Below the pieces are notes generated by a model. The model saw only the letters and a list, made by a program, of their open reading frames with translations. It was not told the origin of the DNA and ran no database searches. From Chrysophaeum taylorii (taxonomy: Eukaryota > Sar > Pelagophyceae > Pelagomonadales > Pelagomonadaceae), in contig JAQMWT010000391.1 of assembly GCA_029834535.1 (NCBI GenBank), positions 289,066 through 353,065 on the forward strand: DNA of 64,000 bases. The letters are read 5' to 3'. This document shows, in pieces, positions 32,931-45,600 of the stretch (position 1 is its first letter; every line of letters begins with the position of its first letter). The position numbers were made by a program, and so were the translations under genes.

Positions 32931-33235
32931 TCCCCACACACACCCCCCTCTTAGCAGGGTCGGATAAGAAAGTTCGTACGAGCCGTTAACTATGTTTCAG
33001 TTTGTAATAAGACATACTCAACGGATCGCTGAGCTATGTTCATTTGTACTCAAGCAGTATGTGCCGCCACGCCGCGAGATCGTCGCGATGGAACTAGTCC
33101 CCATAGTGAAGTCGGCATCCTTTCGTCCCCTCACGCAAAAAGAGGAAAAAGCCCACGCGTTGTAGGACCCGTCGTTGCGGCGCGGGCTAGTCTCGTTTTC
33201 TTATCCGACCCTACTCTTAGCAGTCGACATTTAAA
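32931..33235 (+). mobile_element. 5'-truncated LINE fragment (LINE copy 3), split by MITE copy 2
   Basis: Only about 50 bp of LINE 3' end (TCCCCACACACACCCCCCTC...TTAGCAGTCGACATTTAAA), preceded by GGGGACAAAC and followed by GACAAACAGAC. The MITE at 32956-33212 interrupts it. Confidence 0.7.
32956..33212. mobile_element. MITE, copy 2 (257 bp)
   Basis: Same length and only a handful of base differences from copy 1 at 3584-3840, with the same AGGGTCGGATAAGAAA terminal inverted repeats. It lies inside LINE copy 3: CTCTTAGC precedes the element and is repeated one base after its end, so the target duplication is 8 bp (or 9 with one mismatch). That length suits hAT or Mutator-type transposases. Confidence 0.85.
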
Positions 33236-33246
33236 GACAAACAGAC

Positions 33247-33437
33247 CGGCGGCAGCATGCGTACGACCTACGGGCGGGGCCCGTCCTCTCTTCGCCTGCC
33301 CCACGCCTCGGCGATGACCCCGAATAGGTCCCGCGTACTTATCTCCGCCCGTCAGGCACATCCCTCATACCCCACAAACCCACCCACATCCTTCATGCTC
33401 CCCACACACACCCCCCTCTTAGCAGTCGACATTTAAA
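33247..33437 (+). mobile_element. 5'-truncated LINE fragment (LINE copy 4)
   Basis: Begins CGGCGGCAGCATGCGTACG (last ~30 codons of the LINE ORF) and ends CAGTCGACATTTAAA, then GACAAACAGACAAACAG. It is inserted into the GACA/AACA tail of LINE copy 3, in the same orientation, giving a LINE-LINE tandem. Confidence 0.7.
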
Positions 33438-33638
33438 GACAAACAGACAAACAGACAAACAGACAGACAGACAAACATCTGTCGATTAGTAGTAAGGACA
33501 ATCCAGGGGGGAGCACGGCGACGGAGCTTATCCGAATCCCAGATGGGGCCGGGACTTGAAACAGCCCGCTGTGGCTGCTATGTAAATTCTTAGGGCAAAT
33601 GCGGTGAGTGAGTGGGGCATCTGATTCGCAGACACGGA

Positions 33639-36600
33639 TCATAGCGCAGCCGTAGCAGGCTTTCTGCGGCTGCGGCCGCCACGGGCGCGCCGAACGCCGG
33701 GGGTGTCAGATGGGAGACGAGTGCTGTTGTCTAGTTGTTGCGGTCGCGACCAGTTTTCACGGCCCGCTTCCAGGTTGGCATGAAGAAGGTGTTTGACGAG
33801 AGCTGCGACGTGGGACAAACAAAGCTCCGCGGGGATGGCCTTGGCTAGCTCGCCCTCGTCAAATTGGAGCCGGGGCGACCATATGAGTTCGGCGTATTGG
33901 TCGAGAGGGAATTCCGGTTGAATATTGGCTGCCTTCGCGGCGTCGAAATCTGAGGTGAGGTAGCGTCGGATGAAGCGTTTGAACGCGCCAACTAAGGAGT
34001 CAAGGCAGTCAAATTCGTGCGCTAACTTGAGAAGTGGAGCAGCATCGGCTTCGGCAAGGTCTTCTGCGAAGCGGGGATCCAGGACGTGCACGACGTCGAC
34101 GGACACAATATCCTCAAACACCTCGAAGAGGGCTTCAACCCTCGCTAGGGTCTCACCGTGGAGCTCGTCAGGAATCGCAGCTAGGAGCTCGAGTGAGGAA
34201 AATGTCTTGATGAAGTGGTCTAGCCGCGTATCGGTGATAGTAGCACCTTGAATCGTCATAGGACTCTCAATGGAGCGGTAGATAATGGCTTCCAGCGCCG
34301 ATAGCACAGACGATGCGATGACTGGGTCCGAAAGCGTGTCGTCCTGACGTAGACGGGCAATTAAGGACGCTGGTAGCGCTTGCTGTGGATACCTCGCCCT
34401 GAAGTCGTGCATGAGTCGTCTGGTGTTGTGGAAGGCCTCGCCCTTAAAAACGAACGGTACCAGGGCCTCACTCTCGTAATCAATTCGGACACAGTTGTGG
34501 AACACATCCGAAAACGCGTGCTCGAGGCCCGCAAAATCGCAGTACAGTGCCGTGCCCCCAGTCTGGCGCCGAAGTGGGCTCATGCAGAATTTGGACATTT
34601 TAAGCCGGAGTGCGTTGGGATCGCACACGAGCACATCATTGTCACAGATATCCTGGAGCCGCTTCTCCTCCGGAGGTGTCTGGCCCAAGGCATCTCTCGC
34701 GTGTCGAAGAACGTTGTTCTGGATACTGCCAAGAAACTGGAGCATGGACAACAGCTCGCATCTCCGTGTTAGAATACCGTGGACAAGCGCGTGCTGGACG
34801 TCGGCCCTCGTCGCGGCACCGAATTTGGGGAGGTCGGCGAGCCGGTGAATTTTCGTCTCGGTACAGTTTGTGTCGACGCGGATCGTCCAATTGCAAGCTT
34901 CGCCCACGGCATTCCACGCGGTGACGAACTGTTGATACGACTCGTGAAGTTCGACACCGTGCCTTTGACGGTGCTCGGCCAATAGCCATTGTACGTCCTT
35001 GACGGCGCATCCTCCTTCACGGAGCTCAGCTTGCTCTCGAGTGACAGCGCGGTCCCAATACTTCCGCAGCGTCTCAGTCCATTTGAGCAGGGGTAGGATG
35101 TTGCGAACCAGACCGATCTTTGGCAATCCTGATTCCTCGTCCGAAGGCGCAAGTTCGCGGAAGCAATAAGCCAGAAGCCGGAAATTTTGCGGGTTATCCT
35201 TATTCTCCTTGAAGGTGCGATAGATCGCCTCGAATGTCGGAACGCAGGTGAGACGGAAAAGCAGCCCTGGGTTGGGCCACTCGGGCTCCGCCTCAGCGAG
35301 AGCCGCCTCAACCCCAACTGGTGATGTCTCTCCAACCGCAAATCCACGTTTCCAGTGCTCCATGGCTACCGCCACCGATGGAACGCGCTGCTCGTAGCAC
35401 GCTTGAAACTGGCGCTCCCAGTCACGCCGAGCCGCTGCTGTCTCTAAACCTTTTCCAGCGTTGACGACTGGCAATTTTTCAGAGAGCATGCCGTGAATCA
35501 CGAATGCCGCATCATCAATGGCACAACCCAGGATGTTGCTGAGTAGGCCGAGGTCCACGATTACCCGAGCCCAGCATGCCGCCGCATCCCCGTGTAGCAA
35601 GCTTTGAGCATATCCTTTGTCGTCTTTGACAACACAACCAGCAAGGCCAGCGACATGTACGAGGATGTGCAGTATACGAAACGTCGCCGGCGTCAATTGA
35701 CGGACGGTGTAGTTGCGATCATCGAGCGCGGTGTCGCTGTGGGGACAGTAAGAAGCTTTTTCTAACATAGCATCGACGTCAACATAGTGCTGGTCGATGC
35801 GAGTCTGACCCGAACTGATCGTGTGGCTGGGACCTCCGCGCTGGTTTCCAATGTCGAGACCGCATTCTGGACATATTCCCGTATTATTAGTCTCCCCGCA
35901 CTCACCAATAAGGTACGTGTAGCCGCAAGAACATCGATATCGGGTTACATTCTCGTGCCTGAAGGCGCCGAGGCTCTCGACAGACTCGTCTGACGCGCTC
36001 GCCAGGATAAACGTGCTTGCAGCATCGCTGGGTCGCAATGCATAGAGCGCGAAGATATCACCAACGCCCTCCGGCCTTTGGAGTGTTCGACCCAGCACGG
36101 CAACAACAAGGCTTGCGATGATGACGCTCTCCATTGTAGATTCGGTTCCCAGCCGCAACAACTCTGATTGGTTCTCACCAAAAAGCGCTTCGAAGCTGTC
36201 CACTGTTAAGGCATCGTTGCAAAAGTACTCGTTGAGTCTTTTCAAAAGGTATTGGCGAAGTTGTGCCGAAGGCTCCCGCGCCAAATACACTGTCGTTGTC
36301 GCGCCATATAGGAGTGAATAAGTCGTGACATCGTAAACAGCGCAATCTCTCCCTCGAGCCCATGCATCTATGAGGTTTTTCGCTTTGACGTAGTCCTCGC
36401 CGTACACCAAGAACGGATCGTAGCCAAGGCGAGACTGGATTTGGTCAGGCCAAGGAAGATTGAGTCCATGGAAGCAACCGAGAATATCTTTGAGGTCACC
36501 GCGGAGGCAGCGATCCTGGAGCTGAGAGAAGACTACTCGCTTCTTGAGCTCTTTGAGCAGGTAAATGACGAGGGCGTCCCTGACTCGAGAACCAGTGTCC

Positions 36601-39600
36601 ACCGAGGCAAGAGCCGTACGCGAGGCTTCGACTGCATGCGCAAGATCGCCGACACCAACAAACTGTTCCTCATTACAAACACCACGAGCGACGGCAGCGA
36701 GGATCGCTTTAGCCAAGCCAGCCGAATAGACGACACGGAGGACATCGATTGTGCCGGCGTCTCGCGCCGCTTCGTTCAGGTTGATCACACATTGCGACAG
36801 GTTGCTTCTGGCACATAGCAGCAACCGTGCCTCGTCCTCAGGTCGAGCCAGACTGGTGTAAATAACGTCGCAGATAATCGCCATCTGCCAGGAACCGAGC
36901 TCGAAGTCGAGTCTGGGATATGCCCTGCGGTACCTGGCATGGACCTCTCGGGAACAACGGACGAAGGGGTCATCGTCGTCCTCAAGACCGTCATCCTCAA
37001 ATTCTTCAAAATCGCGCAACCTTTCCAAGAGCGTTTGGACGAGGTTGCCCAGTATTGGCATGACTGGTACATCATCGGTCCAAGGATATTCAGCCAGAAG
37101 AAGATTGAGCAACATCACCGCACGAGGCTCGTGACCCTGAGAGTTTTTTTCCTCGTCAGTCTCAAGCACTGCCTGGAAGAGATATCCGGCGAATGCATCG
37201 ATAGCCCGGCCTTGTGCCGAGTCAATACATGCCGGGTCACCACGCTTCCAGTCCATGATACTTCTAGCCAGTCCTTCAAGCTGTCCGTTTGATGCAAAGC
37301 CATCAAGCGAGCCTTCATTTAGGATGCCAATTTCATGGAGCATGGCCACACCCAGTCCGCCGTGAGGGAGAACAACGTTCTTGATGAAAAGTAACGTTGT
37401 GTACAGCGCGACACGCAGATCCTCTGTCGCGAAGCCAGCCCACTCCTGGCCCTCGTAGAAGCGCGAGAGCGCCAGATTCTGACGCTGCACCTTTTTGGCA
37501 TGCCGCGTCCAGGTCACGAAAGGGTCCAAATCTATCTGCTGCTTGTCGCCTGATTTCTCTATGATTTGACGAAGCTCACCAAGATGGTGGCGCGTCTTGC
37601 CATTAACGAGGCTGACGACGAGACCCGTAGTCGAACCAGCACGCTCGACGTCCTTAGCTAACAGTACAACGTCGAGGTCGCTTGCTGCATCGAAAACCTC
37701 GCGCACGGAAGCAGTCGCAAGATGCAGGTCGGCCGGGTGCTCGGCCGTGGCGAACAGTTTCCACGGCAATAATTGCTCCAACAGTGCCTCGATACCTGGG
37801 TTGCTACGCCTCCTTCCTTTTATATAATCATCGCGAAGCATGGACTTGACGTCCTCGAAGTACAGTTTCCCGTTCACTCGCCACAACTGATTTAGACAAT
37901 CCACTCGATATTCTGGCAAATGTGGCGCACCTGCGGCAAATTCTCGAGCGCGCTCTGCAAGGCCCGCTTGCCACTCTTTAGCATCGTCGTCATCCCTGAA
38001 TGTAGCGGTGGACATTTGATGCCAACATTGATCCTGATCTAACACATATTCGTAGTCCTCGGAAACCGGCACAGTGCCATCTCCACCAACCGTGAACTGG
38101 GTAGGCTCAGAAGGTTGAAGCGCTCGATCAATGGCCACAACGCATAAAGGATGAGATGCGAGAAACGGGACGAGGAATTTGTCACGGAATGTGCGCCAGG
38201 AGAGGTTGCGCGACGGCTCATCGTCGGGTTTCGTGCGTCTTCGAGCTATGTCGCAGATAAACGTGTCAGTAGCGCCTCCCTCTAGAAGGTCGCGGATCAA
38301 TTTGGAGAGCGGCCACTTCAGGGAGCCATAATGCGACTTGGAGACATCGAAGCAGCCGAGCCCAGTGGCGACTTCTTCGCCGAAGCATGCCTTGTCGAGT
38401 GCGAAGACTGTTCGCAACTCGTCCCAGTCAGCACCATTGGCAAGGAGCGCAAGGACGGAGTCGCGATCGAGGTAATAGAAGAGCTTTGCTAGTGAACAGC
38501 GAATGGCTTCCTCGAGACGGGACGCCACCGCGGCGGCCAGCGTACCAGCCTCGATGAGAACTTGGGGATTTGATGCAAGAGTCGCGACCCAATCGTTCCC
38601 GACGGCCTGGAGATCGCGCTGGACGTGGATCTGGAGGTCGTCCATTACAACCGTGGAGTCGCGCATCGTCTTGGTGACCCTGTCTATATACTTTGACACA
38701 TCAAGGTGGCTCGGATAGGTCATATGGCGCATCGCTGGTTCCAGCTGAATTTCAAGAAAGCCCCTTAGCCGGCTTTGCAGTGTATCGATAAGGCTTGCAC
38801 GCCGCGCCGTGTCAAGCATCACAAAATCTTCGAGCCGTCCGTTCAGGCAGTCGATCATAACTTGGTCCCAGCCACACATAAACGACGGCCGCCACGCTCG
38901 CAAGTTCGATGAGAATCGCCGAGGGATGTGCATCACAAGAGCCTGCCGCTTTACAGGAACCAGAGTCGTTGCCGCCTGCGGAGATGCCCGAAACTCGGCC
39001 TCATGAGTGGTCATGAGGTGCCGGCAAAGCGTGATGTGCTCAGCGTGGCGAACGACGTCGCAGCGCACAAGGAGAAACGCCTTGTTGGGCGCCTGCCAGA
39101 ATTTTTGGATGGCATTTTCTAGAGCATCAGCCTTTTTGAAGTCGCCACAGAAGACCTCGACTACCTCATCCCGGATGGACGTCGGTATGATCGAAGAGCA
39201 CGGTGTCGCGACACTGCTGTGGGTCAGCACGACTATTGGATCCACAACTCGGGGGATCTCCGCCTTGACCTCTTCGACACCATTGCTTTCATCTCTCGCA
39301 TCCGGAAAATTTGCGGTTTGTCGCAGACACTGCCATATGTTTGCATGTGACGTGTCAGCGAAGTATGCATCGGCGAGCTTGTCACACCGGGCTTGCCCAT
39401 CAAGGGAGGCAGAAGCAAATCTTGAATAACACATGCGGACAATGTCGTCCGCTGAAAAGGCGCGAGTAATTGTGATCTGACACGCATTGACCACCGTCTC
39501 ATCGTCGTTATGATCGTTTTCCTCGCGGCGAGTGGACTCAGCTGCAACCGCAGAGACCACGATCGACGCGGCGGATCCCCCGTGCAAAACATCACTCAGG

Positions 39601-42600
39601 GACCACCTGACCCCAGTGACCTCGCAGTCAGCCGCGGCGGTGGCCCAGTCCTGCACGATGACAAGCTGACGGCGACCAGCAGGGGTAAGCACATCCTCGT
39701 ATTGGAGGAATTGCTTTTCGAATCGGTTTAGAAAAGGTGGGTCGGTCATGGCCTCCTCGATGCTTGCCTCGTCAACAAGGACGATGCATCGGAAGTTGTC
39801 GGCCACAAAGGTCATTGGGTTGGAGTCCGCACCGAGCGCAACGCGACAGTTGCGGCGTCCGCCGACAACAGTGTAATGCTGGTTGAGCATGTCGTATAGG
39901 GCGCCATAGATCATGTCATGGTCCTTCAAGATGAGCTGCCGACCAGACTCCATGCACAACATGATGCGGTTCAGCATCTGGTACGAATACTCCTCGCACC
40001 GATCATCAGGGAAAGACGAGCCAATCATGACTAGCGCTGTCGGCTGGAGGAGGCAACAATGTTGCAGTACCGAAGCGGCCGTGTCACCTTCAGCAACAAG
40101 CATCAGATGTCGGGCATGCTCATCTGCTATATTTTCACGCACGAGGGTGAGAATGGGTGGAAGTGGGCTTGGCCACGGGGCCGAGTTGTAGTGCTTAAGG
40201 AAAGTTTTTTCAGCAGCACGATGACCCACGCCTGGGCAGAACTTTGCGGGCAAACCACCAAAGTTGCGGACAACAGCCAGTGCGAGTGCGTCGTCGTTAA
40301 ACAAGGGTGTCTCCTTCGCTGACCTGCCAATGCATTTAAAGAGACTCCAAAGATCACGCAGGCCGTAGAAGTCTTTTGTCTTATTCTGCTCAGCAAAAGA
40401 CGCAAGGAAAGCGACGTAAGCGCGTGCGACCTTCGTGATGCGGGTTTTGATGGGACGAGACACATCTTCGAGCCCGAGGATTTCTGAGACGATGACAATT
40501 CCCGTCTCAATGAGATCTGACTCCTCCGAATCTGGGCGGTTGAGCGTAATAGCCTGGGAGACGCATTCGCGTGAGTTTTATTCGTGGCAGTGGTTCACAG
40601 CATATCAATCACAATAATACGCGTTTTACTGCTGTTAACAGACAAACCGCGTGAGAAATGCATGTTGTCAAATAGGAATGTGTGACATGCACAGACGGAC
40701 AGGCAACAAGACAGATGCGCCATCGACACACAGACATGTCGCCAAATTGCTGATCAGAAAGCAAGAACTCTGGTGATAACCCTGTTCATTTTGCTAGCAT
40801 CAAGGGCCCAATTTGAGATGCCAACGACAGAATAAGGAAGCTCAGCCTGACCCGTAAAGGCGTCCATCTCGAGAGTTCGGTGTAGGACTTTAAGCGGGTT
40901 GTGACGCGAAACCTCCGCGAGTCCGACCTCGTCCAGGAGTACGACCGGCAACACATTTGCCTCATCCATGAGTTTGCGGGCCTTATCAAAGACACGCTCG
41001 ATGCCCTCCGACTTTGAATCCTCAGAGCCCTGGTATGGAATGAGCATGATCCGCGGTTTGGTCCGGAAATCAGGATCGTGAGCATCAGGACCACGAAGCG
41101 TCGCATTTATGATGTGAATGGCGAGCGACTTCCCGCAGCCTGGCTTGCCAACAAGGAAGATGGGAATCCTGTTCAAGATAGAGACAAAGAGCGCAAAAAC
41201 ATTCTCAAGAATAGCCTCGTTCGGGGCGATGCCAGCTGTGGCTGACGGCTCCATTCTTGCGAAATATTTTAGCTGCTCGGACCGAAGGACTTCGCGTATC
41301 CAGCTTTCGTCGACATCGCGGGGCCACACTTGGGCGATGGCTTCACGATACTCACAGCGGTCTTCTGCAGTCGCCAACCGCGAGTGATAGCAGTGGGTAA
41401 ACGCGAGAAGGATGGCGCTCTCCCGGTTGTCGGGTTCGTTCGTTTTCGTTTTCCAAAGGAGCCATCGACGTGCCCGCGGATTCGGACGACTTTTACAGTC
41501 TTCAAAAAAAAATATGAGAAGCTTTTTCAAGCGGCGAATGTCGCGGAGGCTGACACTTTGTGCAGCCTCTTTGGCTTTGATGAAATTCTGCGAGACCATC
41601 GTCAGCCGAATGATGAGTGCGTCTTCGCTCTCATCCCGGCCAATGCCCTGGATTATAGATTTTATATAGCGCTCTTCATCGAGATCGGTCAGCGAGCCGA
41701 AATCCCAAACGTAATCGAGGAGGGTCGCTGGCAACGGGTTGACGCGGTAGACAAGACGCCTCATGGGATCCGACCGGTGTTTGAACCGGTGCATGCGGTG
41801 ATCATCGGTGCTTAAGCCCGTGGACTCGACATTGCGGGTGCGAGTTCGGTACGGGTTCACAGCAACAACAAAGCGTAGGCGCGAGTCAAGAGTGCGGCCA
41901 AGGAGACGTCGCTGGCAGACGATTTCACTGATAAGATCGAGCTCGTCGCACGTGTTGGCTTCATCGAAAAGACACCAGACAGTCTCCCCTCCAGAACGCG
42001 CCGCCGCTTCTGACTCCTCGACGAACTCAATAATATCCTTCTCGCAGACGCCCGCATGAATATCCTTGACCTTGACATTTTCAAGAAGAACGTTTGATCT
42101 CGATGCCAGAAACTTAAAGAGCGAAGTCTTGCCGCATCCTGTCTCGCCCATTATGACAACCGCGACGCCAGCCTCGATGCGAAGGTGGATCAGGACCATT
42201 TTGAGGAAATTGTCAACCGTCACAATGTAGTCATCTATCGTTGTCGGTGCGTCATGCGAGGATTCGCGAACGATCCTGTCAAGTTTGGTAACGAGCTCAT
42301 CGGAGGACAAGCTGTGGTAGTCCTCGAGCTTCTCTCGTGCCATCTGCCAGTAGACTTCGCGGACGTGAGCGGGGACATCATCTGGATTGCGGTAAAGTAG
42401 CCCAAGGCCACCACCCTTCTGGAGTATAAGCAGCACATGCCTGGACTGCCCCCAAGCAATCATCTGGGACATGCGCTCTGCGACTAGTTCGATTTCCTTC
42501 TCGGGCGTCATACCGCGCTCGTTCTCGGTCTGCGCATGGTGAGCAGCGCCAACAGTGCGTACTGCAAATGTGCGAGCCGTATTCACGATGTTGTGCAAAA

Positions 42601-45600
42601 CCTGTTTTCGATAGTCGTGGCACTCGTTCAAAATGGGCTCGAGTGCAACGGGCAAAAAGAAATCGGATGACGTAAAGGTCACAAGCTGCGTCGCAAGGAC
42701 ACGAACGAAGGTATCAACGGCTCGGTACGAGGGGTCCGCGAACTGTTGGTTGCAATTAGGGCAGAGAAAATAGCGCCGCAGCAATACTGCGCACTCGGCA
42801 GCATCAAGCGGTTCCGCAGCCACGGCAGTGTCGGCACCGCGGCCGTTGAAGGAAAGAAAAGTCCGGTTTCCGGCTGGGTCCTCGAGAAGCTTGAGATAGT
42901 TGCAAACCAGCTGGACATCACTCGCGATGTCACGCGGGACGTCAAGCCGGCCAAGATCGTCCCAGCTAAGGTAAATTGTGTCAAAGAGTTCGCATATGCC
43001 GCCCTCCGCTTCGCGCAAAACCCCAGCGGCTGAATTGGACATTTCGATGCACACGAGATTGCAGGGAACGAAGGCAACCGAAACATCGGCGAGGACGTCT
43101 CCGAAGACAAGACCAAAAAGCGTCAGCTCGAAGAGTAAGATTTCAGCGAGACGTGAATCCGAACACCGACCCAGCTCGATGTGCAGACAAGTTTCGCCAA
43201 AAGCTAAAGGAAGCGCGGCGAGCTTCTGGGCAAAGTCTGCACGATCAAGCTTGCCTGAGAGCGGCATTTTGACGACGGTCAGATTCCGGGCTCGGGCCAT
43301 GGCTTCAATGTGTACCGACTTGCCGCCGCCAGAGCGGTCAGATCGCACAACCACGACCTGGGTCGTAGCGCCGCAACGATGCGGCGCCGCTGCAGTGAGG
43401 TGGGCTTGTATGCGTTCCCGGAGTACATTGGTAGGCTGCGGCTTGATGAGTTGACGCTCGACGCTATCGGCAAACTCCTGCATTATGGGCAATAGTCCGC
43501 CGGTATGGCGCGCTGAACACAAAAGTGCCAGCGTGTGGCCACCGGTGCACATTTTCCCCTGGTACAGTTGTGCCCGTGCTGTTTCGACAAGACACCTGTG
43601 AACTGCATCGTCGAGCTCATCGACGGCTACGGCACAGAAAGTCCGAGCTGCGATTGTTGTGGTGCCTGAAATATTGAAAGCCCGATGCACAAAGGACTCG
43701 ACCTCCATGGCTGTCGTCGCTCGCGAACAGAAAAGGATCTGGTTTCGCCGAGGAAAAGCCTCATCGGCGAAGATCGTGAGCACACATGGGAGCATCGCAT
43801 TGTCGTCATACGCTTGGACCACAAGTCGCGCCGGCGCAACGTCCTCCACACGTATTGTTGCGTTTGTGAAGCTCTCGCCAAGGAAGTGGCCGACGCGTTG
43901 CAGGAGCCACTGAGCGTACCCGTCGTTTGCGCTGCGCTCGAGCGTGTGCTGGCGATCAGCAAGGAGCTTAGCGAGAAGGTCATATATCTGTTCGCGGTCT
44001 GTACGATGACCATCTTGGGTCGACGCTACCTCGTCGGCCGCGAGTGTGGCGCACAATTCTACCGCCTTTGGATCATCAACGTCTACGGCTTTGGCCAGGT
44101 TGCCTATGGGTTCGTGCTTCAGCTCGACCTCGAGGCGGCTGCGCCAGGCTTTCGCCAGTAACCGGGGTGCCGTTTCCATTTCAAAGTAATGCTGTCGTGG
44201 CGCGTCCTCTGCGTTCCACACGCGATTATCTTTGTCGTCATCACCTGCCGTTTGCTCGACTAGATCGTCAAGGTTGAGGTCGCACGGGGCGGCGAAGCGA
44301 AGAAGGTTGAGTCCGCCTTGAGAATAACGACCAGCGATGATAAAATGTAGTAGTACGGCAAGCTGGCGCGAGCACACCATGCTGAGGTAGTAGAACTCGG
44401 TGCGCTCGCGTTCGAGCGCGGTGGACCAAGCAGTCATCTCAGCCTCGACTGCAGCACGTGCGGCTCGAAGATCAGCAAGGGAGGCATAGCTTCGATTGTA
44501 GCTTCGATAATGGTCGTCGAGGCAACCTTGAGCGTTGAGGCAGGTAACGAGGTCGCAGACAGCCAGGGCCTCGTCGACGACGACAACAAAGTCTCGCATG
44601 ATGTGACGCTCGTTATTCCCGCTACTCTTGTTCGATGCTCGCGGGTCGAGACCATGAGAGGCGGCGTAAAGGAGAGCACGGCTGCGATTGTCGCGGAGCG
44701 CGGCCTCTAGAACGACAGTCGGCTGGACTGCGGTGAGCTTGTCGTGGATGTGGTGATAAGCAGGCGCTGCAGTACTAATGGTGGCGAAGCATGTGCAGCG
44801 GCCAGCACTCGATGTCTTGAAATGCAGGGAAACGTCTTGCATGATGGCAAGAATGACCTCGCGCGTCGTGGCTTCGCGGTTGGCAGTCCGATCCCAGAGA
44901 CCTCTCAGGCCGTGGGCGTTTAATGCGCAATGCGTGGTGATATCGCAGAGTTCATCGCGGATTTTGGGGTCGGAGACAACTTTGCGAATCTCGTTCAAAA
45001 AAAGTAAAGCGTGGGTATGGGGTGGGCACTTATCAAGAACAGGACCGATTACCTCGTTGAGCCTGACGAAGTTGGCGACAGCGCGCTCGTTGACAAGACT
45101 GCCGTCGCCCTCCTCGACCGAATAAACCAGGTCCCGGAGGTCTGTGCGACCGCGCTCCTGCGTTTCCCGAAGCAAACTGATAAGCGCCGCTCCTTGGCGC
45201 GAGCCGAGCGTGTTAGCTAGGGGCAGTGCGTCGGCGTAGCTCCCGAGTGCGGCATCAAGGCTTCGTGAAGCGTTGATGAGTTCTGAAAGGTGGGCGGCAT
45301 CCGGATGCGCCTGGCATCGGCTCAGCACCGTCATCGATTTGCGAATTGGATCGGTGGAATCAAGTTCTAGGCCAAAGCTCGCAATAAGTTGGTCTAGCCG
45401 ATTCGATGTGTCCAAAATCTGGTTCAGCCGCAGAAAGTCGGACACGGCTTCCTTGACGTGCTGGCCGACGGTTGCCGCGCCAACCTCGCCAAGATATTCG
45501 AATTCGCGCTGGAGCGAGTCTCCAAGCTCGCCGCTGAGCTCAGTGAGCTGCGCGACCGTGCAGTCGGGTGGGTCGCTGCCAAGTTTGCCGATGACGTTCT

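Larger units (their letters stand above)
31832..33498 (-). mobile_element. Helitron-like element, copy D (second of the pair, with nested LINE and MITE insertions)
   Basis: Runs from TCCTTACTACTAATCGACAG at 33498 (element sense) to GGCCTGCACTTGT at 31832. It has an enlarged minisatellite (about 31835-32290). Its microsatellite tract holds two LINE fragments in tandem, and the first of these contains MITE copy 2. The nesting order gives relative ages: Helitron-like element, then the LINEs, with the MITE after the first LINE. Confidence 0.8.

Noticed and set aside
40464-40780. Two separate RNF213-like genes with a GTG start at 40463
   Set aside because: The AAA motif is cut in the middle and an in-phase intron joins the frames. 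A start inside an AAA module is unlikely.
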